NCBI RefSeq assembly: GCF_000430645.1
Contig: NZ_AUMK01000015.1
Span: 1-64,000, forward strand
Reading direction: 5' to 3'
DNA from: Aquimarina latercula DSM 2041
Lineage (GTDB): Bacteria > Bacteroidota > Bacteroidia > Flavobacteriales > Flavobacteriaceae
Length of the DNA stretch: 64,000 bases
Below, piece after piece: positions 54,156-63,714 of the stretch. Positions within the stretch are counted from its first letter, which is position 1, and each line of letters starts with the position of its first letter. The notes beneath the pieces are model-generated. The model searched no databases. It worked only from the letters and a program-made list of their open reading frames with translations, and was not told where the DNA came from. A program made the position numbers and the translations under genes.

Positions 54156-54371
54156 TTAAGGATATATTAATTTTAATATTCCTTACATCTCCAATTTTTA
54201 GGAAGTCAGATAAGAAGAAAGTAATTGAGTTGTTTTTTTCTAAATCCTATTTGACTTTTTAATATAGCTCCTGTCTAAGATTTGATAGAGCTTTCCAATA
54301 ATGAAATTCTAATAAATTAATAATTGTTGAATCCTATTTGATTTAAAAGGGTTTGACCAAAATAAATAATA

Positions 54372-57300
54372 ATGCAAAATAAAGGACTTGTTAGAGTGTT
54401 TGCGATTTTATTTGGATTGGTATGTATTTACCAATTATCGTTTACGTACTTAACATACACAAAAGAAAAAGAAGCTGAAGCTTATGCCTTAGCTAAACAT
54501 CCAGAAGCAGATGCCTCTGCATTAAGAGATACAGCAGAAAAAACGTATTTAGATTCTATTGGTAAGGATCCAATTTTTGCAAATTTTAGTTATAACGATG
54601 CTAAGTCAAAAGAACTAAATAAAGGTCTTGACCTTAAAGGAGGAATTAATGTAATTCTTCAGATTTCTGTTAGAGATATCTTAGAAGGATTGGCTAATAA
54701 TTCTAAAAATCCTGCTTTTATCCAGGCGTTAGATGCTGCAGATCAGACTCAGAAAAATAGTCAGAATACATATGTTGAAGATTTCTTTATAGAGTTTGAA
54801 AAAATACCGGATGCTCAGTTAGCTTCTCCGGATATTTTTGCGAATAAAAATTTAAGTGATGATATCACTTTTGATATGTCTAACGACATTGTAGAGCCAG
54901 TTTTAAAAAGAAAAATTGACGAGTCAGTAACTTCAGCATTCGAAGTACTTCGTAAGCGTATTGATAAGTTTGGGGTTACACAACCTAATATCCAACGTTT
55001 AGGAGAGTCAGGGCGTATTTTAGTAGAGTTGCCAGGAGCTAAAGATGTAGATCGTGTAAAAAAGCTTTTACAGAGTACTGCACAATTAGAATTTTGGGAT
55101 GTAGAAAATGCTCAAGAGCTTGGTATTTTCTTAAGCAGAATGAATGAGAAACTTAAGAAAGAATTAGAAGCCAAAGATGGTGTAGAAGTTAAAGAAGAAG
55201 TAACTGATGAGGTTACGGAATCAGAAAAAGTATTAGATACCGTTCAGACAGATACAACTAAAACGGATGCAGATGCTGAAATAGAAAAATTATTAGCAGA
55301 TTCAGAAGATTCTACAGATGTAGAAACACAGGTAAATCCAATAAACGATTTAATCGGTCCTCCTTCAGTTGGAGGAGCATTGATCTCAGTTGCAATTAAG
55401 GATGTAGAGCAATTTGATGAGTATTTAAATAGAAAAGACATTAGAGCTTTATTACCTCAAGCTTTGAGGTACACAAAATTTGCTTGGAGTAAACCTGAGA
55501 AAGAAGGCGAGAGAGTAGATTTATATGCATTAAAAGGAAACCGTGATAGTACTCCAGAATTAAGTGGAGGAGTAATTACGGATGCTGCACAAACTTATGA
55601 TCAGGTTAATAATGTAATAGTAACCATGCAGATGGATGGTAAAGGAGCTAAGAAATGGGAAGAAATGACAGGAAGGGCTTCGCAAACCAGAGGTCAGATT
55701 GCTATCGTTTTAGATAATATAGTATATTCTGCACCGGGTGTTTCTAAAGGACCAATTTCTGGAGGTAGAAGTGAAATTTCTGGAGACTTTACTGTTGAAG
55801 AAGGACAAGATTTAGCAAATGTATTGAGAGCTGGTAAATTACCAGCTTCTGCAGATATTATTGAGAGTGCAATAGTAGGACCGTCTTTAGGACAAGAGGC
55901 TATTGATAGTGGAGTGATGTCATTTGGTATTGCATTGGTGTTGATTTTAATCTGGATGATTTTTTACTATGGTAAGGCTGGAGCTTTTGCTGATGTTGCT
56001 TTGGTAGTAAATATTCTATTTATTTTTGGAGTACTAGCTGGATTAAAAGCTGTATTGACATTACCTGGTATTGCGGGTATTGTATTAACGATTGGTATGT
56101 CTGTGGATGCGAACGTACTTATCTTTGAAAGGATTAAAGAAGAACTTGCAAAAGGGAAATCTCAAGTAGATGCAATTAAAGACGGTTTTAATAATGCATT
56201 GTCATCTATATTAGATGCAAACATTACAACAGGTCTAACAGGTTTAATTCTTTTGTTCTTTGGTACAGGTCCAATTAAGGGATTTGCAACAACTTTGTTA
56301 ATTGGTATTCTTACATCTTTATTTACTGCAATCTTTATTACAAGATTATTTATTGATGGATATGGTAAAAATGGTAAAGAACTAGCATTTTCTACTGCGG
56401 CTACTAAGAATTTATTTAAGAATATAAATATCAATTTCCTTGCAAAAAGAAAGATTGCATATGTGATTTCGGGTATTATCGTAGTAGCTGGTCTTGTATC
56501 ACTATTTACTCCAGGACAAGGATTAGATGAAGGTGTAGATTTTGTTGGAGGAAGAACCTATACTGTTCGTTTTGCTCAGGATGTAGTGCCTACAGATGTA
56601 GAAAAGGATTTGGTAGCTGTTTTTGGTAGTGCGCAAGCAAAAACCTTAGGTGCTAATAATCAATTAAAGATTACAACAAAATATAAGGTAGATGAAACAG
56701 GTGAAGAAGTAGATTCTGAAATCTCTAATTCTTTATTTACTGCTTTAAAACCTTATTTGACAGATGGTATGACTTATGCGGAATTCTCTAATGGAGATGA
56801 AGATAAGCAAGTGGGTATTATGTCTTCTAGAAAGGTAGGACCAACTATTGCAGATGATATTCAGCAAGCAGCATTTGTTTCGGTTATCGGATCTTTAATT
56901 GTAGTATTCTTGTATATCTTATTTAGATTTAGAAGATGGCAGTTTAGTTTAGGTGCAGTAGCAGCAGTATTTCATGATGTTTTAGTTGTATTAGGTGTAT
57001 TCTCAATTACTTGGAAATTTATGCCATTTAATATGGAAATTGATCAAGCCTTTATTGCAGCCATATTAACGGTTGTAGGGTACTCTCTGAATGATACGGT
57101 GGTTGTGTTTGATAGAATCCGTGAATATTTTGCGGAACACACAGGTTGGTCATTAGACAAGAATATTAATGGAGCATTAAATAGTACATTAAGTCGTACA
57201 TTAAATACTTCGTTAACTACTTTATTAGTATTGATAGCAATCTTTATTTTTGCTGAACCATTAAGAGGGTTTATGTTCTCATTAATTATTGGTGTATTAG

Positions 57301-57395
57301 TAGGTACGTATTCTTCATTATTCATTGCAACTCCTGTAATGTATGATACGGTGAAGAAAGTAGGTTTAAAAGAAAAGAAGAAGACTGAAGAGTAA
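54372..57395 (+). CDS. secDF: SecD-SecF fusion protein translocase subunit
   Basis: A 1007-residue fusion that uses the proton gradient to assist Sec export. The SecD half has one N-terminal helix and the periplasmic P1 region (LNKGLDLKGGINVILQI at about 82-98). Then come the TM block with IGMSVDANVLIFERIKEEL (about 575-593) and, from about 690, the SecF half with VVFDRIREYF. An acidic, Glu/Asp/Thr/Lys-rich insertion of about 55 residues at 265-320 lies in the P1 region and is not present in E. coli SecD. Terminator downstream. Fusion is usual in Bacteroidota. Confidence 0.96.
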   Translation: MQNKGLVRVFAILFGLVCIYQLSFTYLTYTKEKEAEAYALAKHPEADASALRDTAEKTYLDSIGKDPIFANFSYNDAKSKELNKGLDLKGGINVILQISVRDILEGLANNSKNPAFIQALDAADQTQKNSQNTYVEDFFIEFEKIPDAQLASPDIFANKNLSDDITFDMSNDIVEPVLKRKIDESVTSAFEVLRKRIDKFGVTQPNIQRLGESGRILVELPGAKDVDRVKKLLQSTAQLEFWDVENAQELGIFLSRMNEKLKKELEAKDGVEVKEEVTDEVTESEKVLDTVQTDTTKTDADAEIEKLLADSEDSTDVETQVNPINDLIGPPSVGGALISVAIKDVEQFDEYLNRKDIRALLPQALRYTKFAWSKPEKEGERVDLYALKGNRDSTPELSGGVITDAAQTYDQVNNVIVTMQMDGKGAKKWEEMTGRASQTRGQIAIVLDNIVYSAPGVSKGPISGGRSEISGDFTVEEGQDLANVLRAGKLPASADIIESAIVGPSLGQEAIDSGVMSFGIALVLILIWMIFYYGKAGAFADVALVVNILFIFGVLAGLKAVLTLPGIAGIVLTIGMSVDANVLIFERIKEELAKGKSQVDAIKDGFNNALSSILDANITTGLTGLILLFFGTGPIKGFATTLLIGILTSLFTAIFITRLFIDGYGKNGKELAFSTAATKNLFKNININFLAKRKIAYVISGIIVVAGLVSLFTPGQGLDEGVDFVGGRTYTVRFAQDVVPTDVEKDLVAVFGSAQAKTLGANNQLKITTKYKVDETGEEVDSEISNSLFTALKPYLTDGMTYAEFSNGDEDKQVGIMSSRKVGPTIADDIQQAAFVSVIGSLIVVFLYILFRFRRWQFSLGAVAAVFHDVLVVLGVFSITWKFMPFNMEIDQAFIAAILTVVGYSLNDTVVVFDRIREYFAEHTGWSLDKNINGALNSTLSRTLNTSLTTLLVLIAIFIFAEPLRGFMFSLIIGVLVGTYSSLFIATPVMYDTVKKVGLKEKKKTEE

Positions 57396-57412
57396 GTTTT
57401 CTATAAATTTTG

Positions 57413-57454
57413 AAAAAAAGAGTTGTGTCCTTTGTTGGATGCAACTCTTTTTTT
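57413..57454 (+). terminator. Intrinsic terminator of secDF
   Basis: AAAAAAAGAGTTG...CAACTCTTTTTTT with an internal GTCC/GGAT pairing, 17 nt after the stop. Confidence 0.88.
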
Positions 57455-57657
57455 GTTTGAATTTTCCCTAATGATAGGTTACGGTTTTATGAATCTTTGT
57501 CTTTTTGTTAACACTATATCGTTTGCGTAATAATGGAGTAAGAAATTATTTTTTTTAATTACCTACATTTGAAAATATCACTATTAAATAGTTAATTTTT
57601 TGACTAATTGATAGTTTAAGAGTGTGATGTAAAAATAGCAGCTATCCACTTTTTAGT

Positions 57658-57677
57658 ATTATGTAGTTATACATAAT
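57658..57677. promoter_or_regulatory. Operator-like inverted repeat
   Basis: ATTATGTA-GTTA-TACATAAT, perfect 8-bp arms with a 4-bp centre, in the region upstream of the GH57-like gene. Possibly a dimeric-regulator site; no regulator is encoded nearby. Confidence 0.4.
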
Positions 57678-57848
57678 CGAAAGTTTTAGTTGTTCATTTT
57701 TTTGAACATATAATGACGCTGAAGTATCTATAGGTAGTTTGCAAATACAAGATCTGGGAAAATTTTCTTTGCAGGGGTTAGTTGTCGTTGGAATATATAA
57801 ATGTTGTTTTACAACATAACACTATTATATATTTAACACACAATATTC

Positions 57849-60800
57849 ATGAAAAACACTAACTTATTTTTGGTATTGCTATTTGTCTATTCGGGGATAG
57901 TAGCACAACAAGTCCACACTTCTTATTTGTGGCATATGCAACAGCCCAATTATTGGCCTGAGAAAAGTAAAGAAAATCCTAACCGCTATCAGACTGTTCT
58001 AGAGTCTCATAATCTAAAAACTTCTGGTGACTCCTGGAATATTTATGATGATGGAATAAGTCATCCATTAAATAATTTGGAGGAAATTTTTGGGAAATAT
58101 GATCGTGTAAAAGCATATCAGTATGGACCAAAGAACTCTGTTCAAACATTGTTGGGATTACCAAATGGTGGTGCGCAGGTTAATTATTCTGGTTGCTTGA
58201 TAGAAAATGTAAATAGCCTAGGAAATGCTGGAGTTTGGGGTTATAGCCAGGGCTGGGAAAATAATTTTATAGAAGCTAAAAACTGGAAAACATCTGGTGG
58301 ACAGCCTAGGATGGATCTAACGGGATTTACGTTTCATCATGCATTAGCACCATTAATAAGTGAACGTGCTTTAAGAATGGAATTGAAAACGCATAAATTA
58401 ATAATGACTGAAACTTTTGGAGGAGAGTATTCTAAAGGTTTTTGGCCAGCAGAATGTTCTTTTTCCGAAAGGATCATAAAGGTTTTGGTAGAAGAGGGTT
58501 TTCAATGGTCTGTTGTAGCTAATAGCCATTTATCACGTACTTTAAACGATTACCCATTGGATTATGGAACTTCTGGGGTTAATATTGACCCACCTAATGC
58601 TGCGGATAAAGTAGCTACCAATGGACAGAATTGGTGGAAAGGTCAAATAGACGGGAGAGGAGGAACTTTTGCCGCTCCATATTGTTATCAAGCACACAAA
58701 GCGCAATATATTGATCCAGAAACTGGTCAAGCATATAAAATGGATGTTGTACCGATGGCAGATTTATTGAGTTATCAGAACGGATTTAGTTCTATGGGAA
58801 CAGGGGAAATAGATGCTAATATTGCTCCTTTTAGTAACGCAAGTCAGCCATCGATTGTATTGCTTGCTCATGATGGAGATAATGCTTGGGGTGGTGGAGA
58901 TAGTTATTACCAAGAGTCTGTTCCTGGATTTGCTAATGAAGCTGCTTCTAAAGGATATGATCCCACTACAATACAACAATTCTTAAACTCTTACCCAGTT
59001 CCAGAAAGTGATATTGTGAGAGTAGAAGATGGATCTTGGGTAAATGCTGCTAATGATTGGGGACACCCTCAATTTATTAATTGGTTATGGCCTTTGTATG
59101 ATACCACAGATTATACGTTTAATCCGGATGGATGGACTGAGGATGCTAGAAATTGGGCGGTAATAACTGCTGCAGAAAACTATGTTTTAACTGCAGAGGA
59201 CAATAGTGGAGGTGTTGATCTTGCAAAAGTTATTGACCCTTCTTTCGGGGCTTCCAATGCGGAAAAAGCTTGGCATTTTTTCTTACCATCTTTAACTAGT
59301 GGTTATATGTATTATGGGAAAGCAATTGATATGGAGGTTAAGCAGACGCTAGCGGGTAATATTGCAATAGAACATGCGAAAGCAGAAATTGGAGACGCCC
59401 CAGAACAAGACAATACGCCACCATCTGTGTTTATTCCACAACGTTTTCCATATAATCCTGGAGGTAAAGGGTTTGGGCCTATTTATGCATATCAAGAAGT
59501 TCAGAATACTTCTGATTTTCATGTTTGGACATTTGCACATGATGTAAATGGTCTGGCTTCAGTAGAGTTAAAATATAGAACAGATAATGATGGCGTAAAT
59601 CCTATTTCTGATAATGTGAATGACGTATATTCAACTAGTGAAGGTGTGAGTTCTTGGAATAGTATCTCTATGATACAGAAAGAATTTCCAAAAGGTAATG
59701 TAACACAAGATCCAGAAATTGATTTATTTATAGAACCAACAGCTATTGCAGATTTATGTTATGCAGAGATTAAAGGCCTCTTTAATGTATTGGTAGATTA
59801 TTATGTAGAAGCTGTGGATACCAAGGGGAATGTGTTTAAGACCCCTATTCAACATGTATATGTTGGGGAATTTAATAGTAGTGATCAGGTAACTCTAACT
59901 GTAACCCCCGATTCTGGAAATTATGATGATACGATTGAAGTAGTGTTAGAAGCTTCAACAACATCTGTTAATGATGGGGTTGTTGTTTATTATACTATAG
60001 ATGGATCAGATCCTGATCAATCAAGTACTGAATATTCGAATTCATTCGATATTGGTAGTGCTGATAGTGAACCAATCATCTTAAAAGCAATAGCATTTGA
60101 TGAAGATGGAAATTCTTCCGAAGTAATCACTAGGAATTATACATTTGGTGACTTGCCTTCTTATAGTATTCACTTTAAGAACACTTCTAATTGGAGTCAG
60201 GTTTATGTATACGCTTTTGATAAAAATAATAATGCAGCATTACCTGGTTGGAATTGGCCAGGTAAATTAATGACTAAAGAACAGGATTCGCCTTGGTACA
60301 TTACAATCATAGCGGAGTCAGTAGAGGTTGGTCTTGTTTTTACAAATGGAAATGGAGAACAGTCAGACGATCAATTTAGAAATGTAGATGGTTGGTATGT
60401 GTATTCAGAAAATATTTGGTATGATCAATGCCCTTCGGATTGTCCGGGAGTTTTAGGATTGCCTGAATTGTCAGTTACTCCATTAGGAGGATCTTATGAA
60501 GGAAGCGTTTCGGTTAATTTATCGACTACCAATCAAGGAGTAATTTATTATACCGTAGATGGATCAGAACCTTCGGATTCTAGTTCTTTATATCAAAATG
60601 AATTGATTTTTACAGAAGATACTACGTTAAGGGCTATTGCTTATAATAGTAGCGGTCAGTCATCGATTATTTCTGAAGATTATAATATCACCGAGGCTCA
60701 ATCATTTACTGTTTATTATCGAAATATGTCTAACTGGAATGATGTATATGTGTATTTATTTGATAAAAATACAAATCAACCATTACCTGGTTGGAATTGG

Positions 60801-61535
60801 CCAGGTAGATCAATGGATAGAGAACAATCCTCACAGTGGTACTCATTTTTGATCGAAGAAAATGCTGACATAGGTATTGTGTTTAACAACAACAACAATG
60901 GAGGGCAATCAGATGATTTGATGAGAGAAGTAGATGGATGGTATGATTCATCTACTAATCAATGGTATGATCAGTGTCCAACAGCTTGTCCTGGCGATGT
61001 TTCTGATGATGAATTGACAATTCATTTTAATAATAACAATACTAATTGGAATTCTGTAACATTATATTACTGGGAAACAACTCCCACATCTTTGACTACT
61101 TCTTGGCCTGGTTCCCAAATGACGGATATAGATGGAGATGGATGGTATGAGTATACATTATCTGGGGTAACATGTGCAAAAGTTATTTTTAGTATAAATG
61201 GAGAACAACAAACAGGAGATTTAGAAATATGCGGTGAAGGATGGTATGATAATGGTTGGGTAAATGAGCCTTTAAATAAAGAACCAGAAAAAAATGCGGT
61301 AAGGATTTCTTCACCTTATCCTAATCCTTTTAAAGATGAGATTAACTTTAATATATCGGGAGAGGATAGGTCTCTTAGTGTTACGATTAGAGATATAAAA
61401 GGAGGATTGTATTATTCTGATGTGATATCAAGTAAAAATGGAGTGATATCAATACCTCTTAATGTGACAAAAGGAATATATTTTGTGAAATTCAGTGGTA
61501 AAACTATTAATAAGGTTGTGAAGATTATTAAATAA
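57849..61535 (+). CDS. GH57-like secreted glycosidase with starch-binding modules and T9SS signal
   Basis: A 1228-residue multidomain protein. Signal peptide 1-19. Residues about 25-510 resemble a GH57 enzyme: WHMQQPNYWP (28-37) matches the family's His-x-His/Gln-Pro start, GFWPAECSFS near 197-206 is the nucleophile-Glu region, and LAHDGDNAWGGG near 338-349 may carry the acid/base Asp. Then come two CHB_HEX_C-type domains (VYYTIDGSDP, IYYTVDGSEP), each followed by a CBM26-like starch-binding module (LPGWNWPGK, LPGWNWPGR). A third related module (SWPGSQM) precedes a T9SS type-A sorting domain (YPNPFKDEINFNIS, KVVKIIK). Likely an exported alpha-glucan hydrolase. Confidence 0.85.
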   Translation: MKNTNLFLVLLFVYSGIVAQQVHTSYLWHMQQPNYWPEKSKENPNRYQTVLESHNLKTSGDSWNIYDDGISHPLNNLEEIFGKYDRVKAYQYGPKNSVQTLLGLPNGGAQVNYSGCLIENVNSLGNAGVWGYSQGWENNFIEAKNWKTSGGQPRMDLTGFTFHHALAPLISERALRMELKTHKLIMTETFGGEYSKGFWPAECSFSERIIKVLVEEGFQWSVVANSHLSRTLNDYPLDYGTSGVNIDPPNAADKVATNGQNWWKGQIDGRGGTFAAPYCYQAHKAQYIDPETGQAYKMDVVPMADLLSYQNGFSSMGTGEIDANIAPFSNASQPSIVLLAHDGDNAWGGGDSYYQESVPGFANEAASKGYDPTTIQQFLNSYPVPESDIVRVEDGSWVNAANDWGHPQFINWLWPLYDTTDYTFNPDGWTEDARNWAVITAAENYVLTAEDNSGGVDLAKVIDPSFGASNAEKAWHFFLPSLTSGYMYYGKAIDMEVKQTLAGNIAIEHAKAEIGDAPEQDNTPPSVFIPQRFPYNPGGKGFGPIYAYQEVQNTSDFHVWTFAHDVNGLASVELKYRTDNDGVNPISDNVNDVYSTSEGVSSWNSISMIQKEFPKGNVTQDPEIDLFIEPTAIADLCYAEIKGLFNVLVDYYVEAVDTKGNVFKTPIQHVYVGEFNSSDQVTLTVTPDSGNYDDTIEVVLEASTTSVNDGVVVYYTIDGSDPDQSSTEYSNSFDIGSADSEPIILKAIAFDEDGNSSEVITRNYTFGDLPSYSIHFKNTSNWSQVYVYAFDKNNNAALPGWNWPGKLMTKEQDSPWYITIIAESVEVGLVFTNGNGEQSDDQFRNVDGWYVYSENIWYDQCPSDCPGVLGLPELSVTPLGGSYEGSVSVNLSTTNQGVIYYTVDGSEPSDSSSLYQNELIFTEDTTLRAIAYNSSGQSSIISEDYNITEAQSFTVYYRNMSNWNDVYVYLFDKNTNQPLPGWNWPGRSMDREQSSQWYSFLIEENADIGIVFNNNNNGGQSDDLMREVDGWYDSSTNQWYDQCPTACPGDVSDDELTIHFNNNNTNWNSVTLYYWETTPTSLTTSWPGSQMTDIDGDGWYEYTLSGVTCAKVIFSINGEQQTGDLEICGEGWYDNGWVNEPLNKEPEKNAVRISSPYPNPFKDEINFNISGEDRSLSVTIRDIKGGLYYSDVISSKNGVISIPLNVTKGIYFVKFSGKTINKVVKIIK
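60168..60990 (+). repeat. Duplicated CHB_HEX/CBM26-like module within the GH57-like gene
   Basis: Two in-frame modules about 540 bp apart share long identical nucleotide stretches (ttacctggttggaattgg at about 60241 and 60781) and the protein signatures NTSNWSQVYVYAFDK / NMSNWNDVYVYLFDK and WYDQCPSDCPG / WYDQCPTACPG. This indicates a recent internal duplication. Confidence 0.85.
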
Positions 61536-61557
61536 TTTTTCCGATTTATCCCTGGGT

Positions 61558-61595
61558 AAAACCCTTGAAAAGAATAATCTTTCAAGGGTTTTTAT
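61558..61595. terminator. Bidirectional terminator after the GH57-like gene
   Basis: AAACCCTTGAAAAG and CTTTCAAGGGTTT, followed by TTATT, between convergent genes. Confidence 0.9.
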
Positions 61596-61610
61596 TTGAC
61601 TCAGATAAGT

Positions 61611-62105
61611 TTAGTTTCTTTTAAAGGATATAGAATCACCAATTTTTAAATTCCATTGATCAGATAACCCACTGTTTATTTCTAAAATATATTTAGCAGG
61701 TTTTCCAGAAGGAAGAGATGTTTCGTCTAATGGCTTTGCATCTTTTTGAAAACTCACGATTTTATATTGATCATCAATGTAGATAATATCTAAAGGGATC
61801 AATGTATTTTTCATATAAAAACTTTGTAGTTTAAACTTCTCCTGAATAAATAACATACCTCTTTTTTCTTCCATAGTTTTACGATACATCAGTCCCGTTT
61901 CTCTTTCATAATCATTATCCGCGATTTCTATGTCTAACGAAACAATTTGACTTGGGATTGAATCTTGTAAGTTATAAATAGATAGTTCTCCTTCTTTTGT
62001 GAATTTTATCTCTTCTGTGACTATTTTTTTATCGATTTCTTTTTTGCAAGAGAAAATAAATAAACTGAAAACCAGTATTACTGACACAAATATGTTTTTT
62101 TTCAT
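61611..62105 (-). CDS. DUF192 lipoprotein
   Basis: A 164-residue protein with lipoprotein signal ending FIFSC (Cys20) and a DUF192 domain (about 45-160). Recognisable segments are VSLDIEIADNDYERETGLMYRK, EEKRGMLFI, YMKNTLIPLDIIYID and KYILEINSGLSDQW. The family is a small exported beta-barrel of unknown function. Convergent with the GH57-like gene. Confidence 0.9.
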   Translation of the reverse strand: MKKNIFVSVILVFSLFIFSCKKEIDKKIVTEEIKFTKEGELSIYNLQDSIPSQIVSLDIEIADNDYERETGLMYRKTMEEKRGMLFIQEKFKLQSFYMKNTLIPLDIIYIDDQYKIVSFQKDAKPLDETSLPSGKPAKYILEINSGLSDQWNLKIGDSISFKRN

Positions 62106-62211
62106 TAGTATTTTCTTTTTGTTGGTCCAATATGAGTTAAGATCTGTTTAAGAACGAAAAGTAACGGTTTTCTTTGTGAAACACAATTTCTAAAAGAAAC
62201 AAATCTTTGTT

Positions 62212-62250
62212 AAAAAAAAGCCGCACTTCAAAAATTCGAAGCACGACTTT
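62212..62250 (-). terminator. Terminator downstream of creD
   Basis: Minus strand AAAAGTCGTGCTTCGAA...TTGAAGTGCGGCTTTTTTTT, an imperfect GC-rich stem followed by a T run. Confidence 0.75.
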
Positions 62251-62320
62251 TCTCAACTAACTAACCAGCATTTTTGTTTGTTATTTTAAAAAATAGTTAT
62301 GTGATTTATATAAAAAAAAA

Positions 62321-63685
62321 TTAACCTCCATCATTCCCCCAATCAATTTTTCTAGATACCATCATAATGGTTCCCAGTATTAAAAACAATCCAATACTAC
62401 CTACTAATAATGCGTAATCTTCTAACTGAATAATTACAAATATAAAGGCGTACAGAGCAGTCAAAGATGCTGATATCATGCCCATAAACTTAAAACTTCT
62501 AAGAATTGCTTTAGTATATACAGAAATTAATACTATTACGGAGATACCAGCAATTAGATAAGCATATAAAAAGCTTGAGTGTTCGGAGATTGATATCAGT
62601 AAAGTATAAAACATGGTCAGTGCTAACCCTATCATTAAGTATTGGAATGGATGAATATTTATCTTGCTAATAGTTTGTATTAAAAAGAAGACTAAGAAGG
62701 TAAGTGCTATAACTAAATATCCATATTTGGCAGTTCTTTCACTCTTTTGATAATCATCTACAGGGACAATAAATTTTACTCCAAAAGCAGATGAATTAAT
62801 ATGTGGTAACTCTCCAAAAAACTCTTGTTCGAATTCTCTGTTCACCTGTAATACTTTCCAGTTAGCTTTAAAACCTTTCTCGGTAATTGATTTAGTTTTT
62901 GGATCTGGTAAATAGTTTCCATCAAATTTTGGAGAAGCCCAATCAGAAGTTATACTTACATTAGTTTCTTTACCTACCGGGATGAATTTTAGTTGATTAC
63001 TTCCGTTGATGATAAGATCTAGGTTAAAGTCAATTGCTTTTTCTTTTGGCCATGAGTTTTCGTTTAGAAATTTAGTTTCTAACGTATTGGTGTATGAATC
63101 TTTTGAGTATTTTGATTGGAGTAAGTAATTTTCTGTACCGAGTTTTAATTGGAGATTACTTTTTATTCCTTTTAGATTTGTAGAGTTAAGAATAATAGTA
63201 GATTTATCCCATAAAATATCTTCTTCTGGAATATCTTGAGTATCAAAAGATGGTATTGTAAATGATCCTTTAATCTTCATGTCAGAAGTGTATACTGGAG
63301 ATTTGTAAATACCTCTTTTTAGTGTGTCAGATGTAACGTTTGCTTTGATATCTAATAAATTAGGAAAGAAGAAAGCATGTCGAACCGTAATAATGTCTTC
63401 TTCAGTATATGATTTAGTTTTTTCATCCCATATTTTTTTGATATTATGAGTTTGATATGGAAGTTTTAGAATAGGCCCATAGAGCATTACTTGATTCCCC
63501 CATTTTTGGTTGATGTCACTTACTACCGTTTGTTCTTGTCTTATAGAACGTTCCTGTATTAGGCTTTTGATATAAGAAAGTGGAATCAATAGAACTAAAA
63601 TTAATATGCCTACCATAAGCATACGAATGGTAATTGAGGTTTTTATCCATTGTCCAAAGGATTTTTTTGGTTTTTGATTTTCCAT
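62321..63685 (-). CDS. creD: CreD-family inner-membrane protein
   Basis: A 454-residue protein: an N-terminal helix (about 20-40), a large periplasmic domain (about 45-300, including RHAFFFPNLLDIKANV and the GELPHINSSAFGVKFIVPVD motif), then five to six transmembrane helices (about 315-445). The layout and the GYLVIALTFLVFFL and HPFQYLMIGLAL segments match CreD, the target of the CreBC system in enterobacteria and involved in envelope integrity. No CreBC genes are adjacent. It lies 29 nt downstream of the DUF1361 gene. Confidence 0.9.
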   Translation of the reverse strand: MENQKPKKSFGQWIKTSITIRMLMVGILILVLLIPLSYIKSLIQERSIRQEQTVVSDINQKWGNQVMLYGPILKLPYQTHNIKKIWDEKTKSYTEEDIITVRHAFFFPNLLDIKANVTSDTLKRGIYKSPVYTSDMKIKGSFTIPSFDTQDIPEEDILWDKSTIILNSTNLKGIKSNLQLKLGTENYLLQSKYSKDSYTNTLETKFLNENSWPKEKAIDFNLDLIINGSNQLKFIPVGKETNVSITSDWASPKFDGNYLPDPKTKSITEKGFKANWKVLQVNREFEQEFFGELPHINSSAFGVKFIVPVDDYQKSERTAKYGYLVIALTFLVFFLIQTISKINIHPFQYLMIGLALTMFYTLLISISEHSSFLYAYLIAGISVIVLISVYTKAILRSFKFMGMISASLTALYAFIFVIIQLEDYALLVGSIGLFLILGTIMMVSRKIDWGNDGG

Positions 63686-63714
63686 GACTGTTTAAATTTA
63701 TAATGATTGTCTTT

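Larger units (their letters stand above)
57396..57848. other. Intergenic region upstream of the GH57-like gene
   Basis: It contains the secDF terminator and a perfect 8+4+8 inverted repeat (57658-57677), about 170 nt upstream of the GH57-like start. No gene is supported. Confidence 0.55.
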
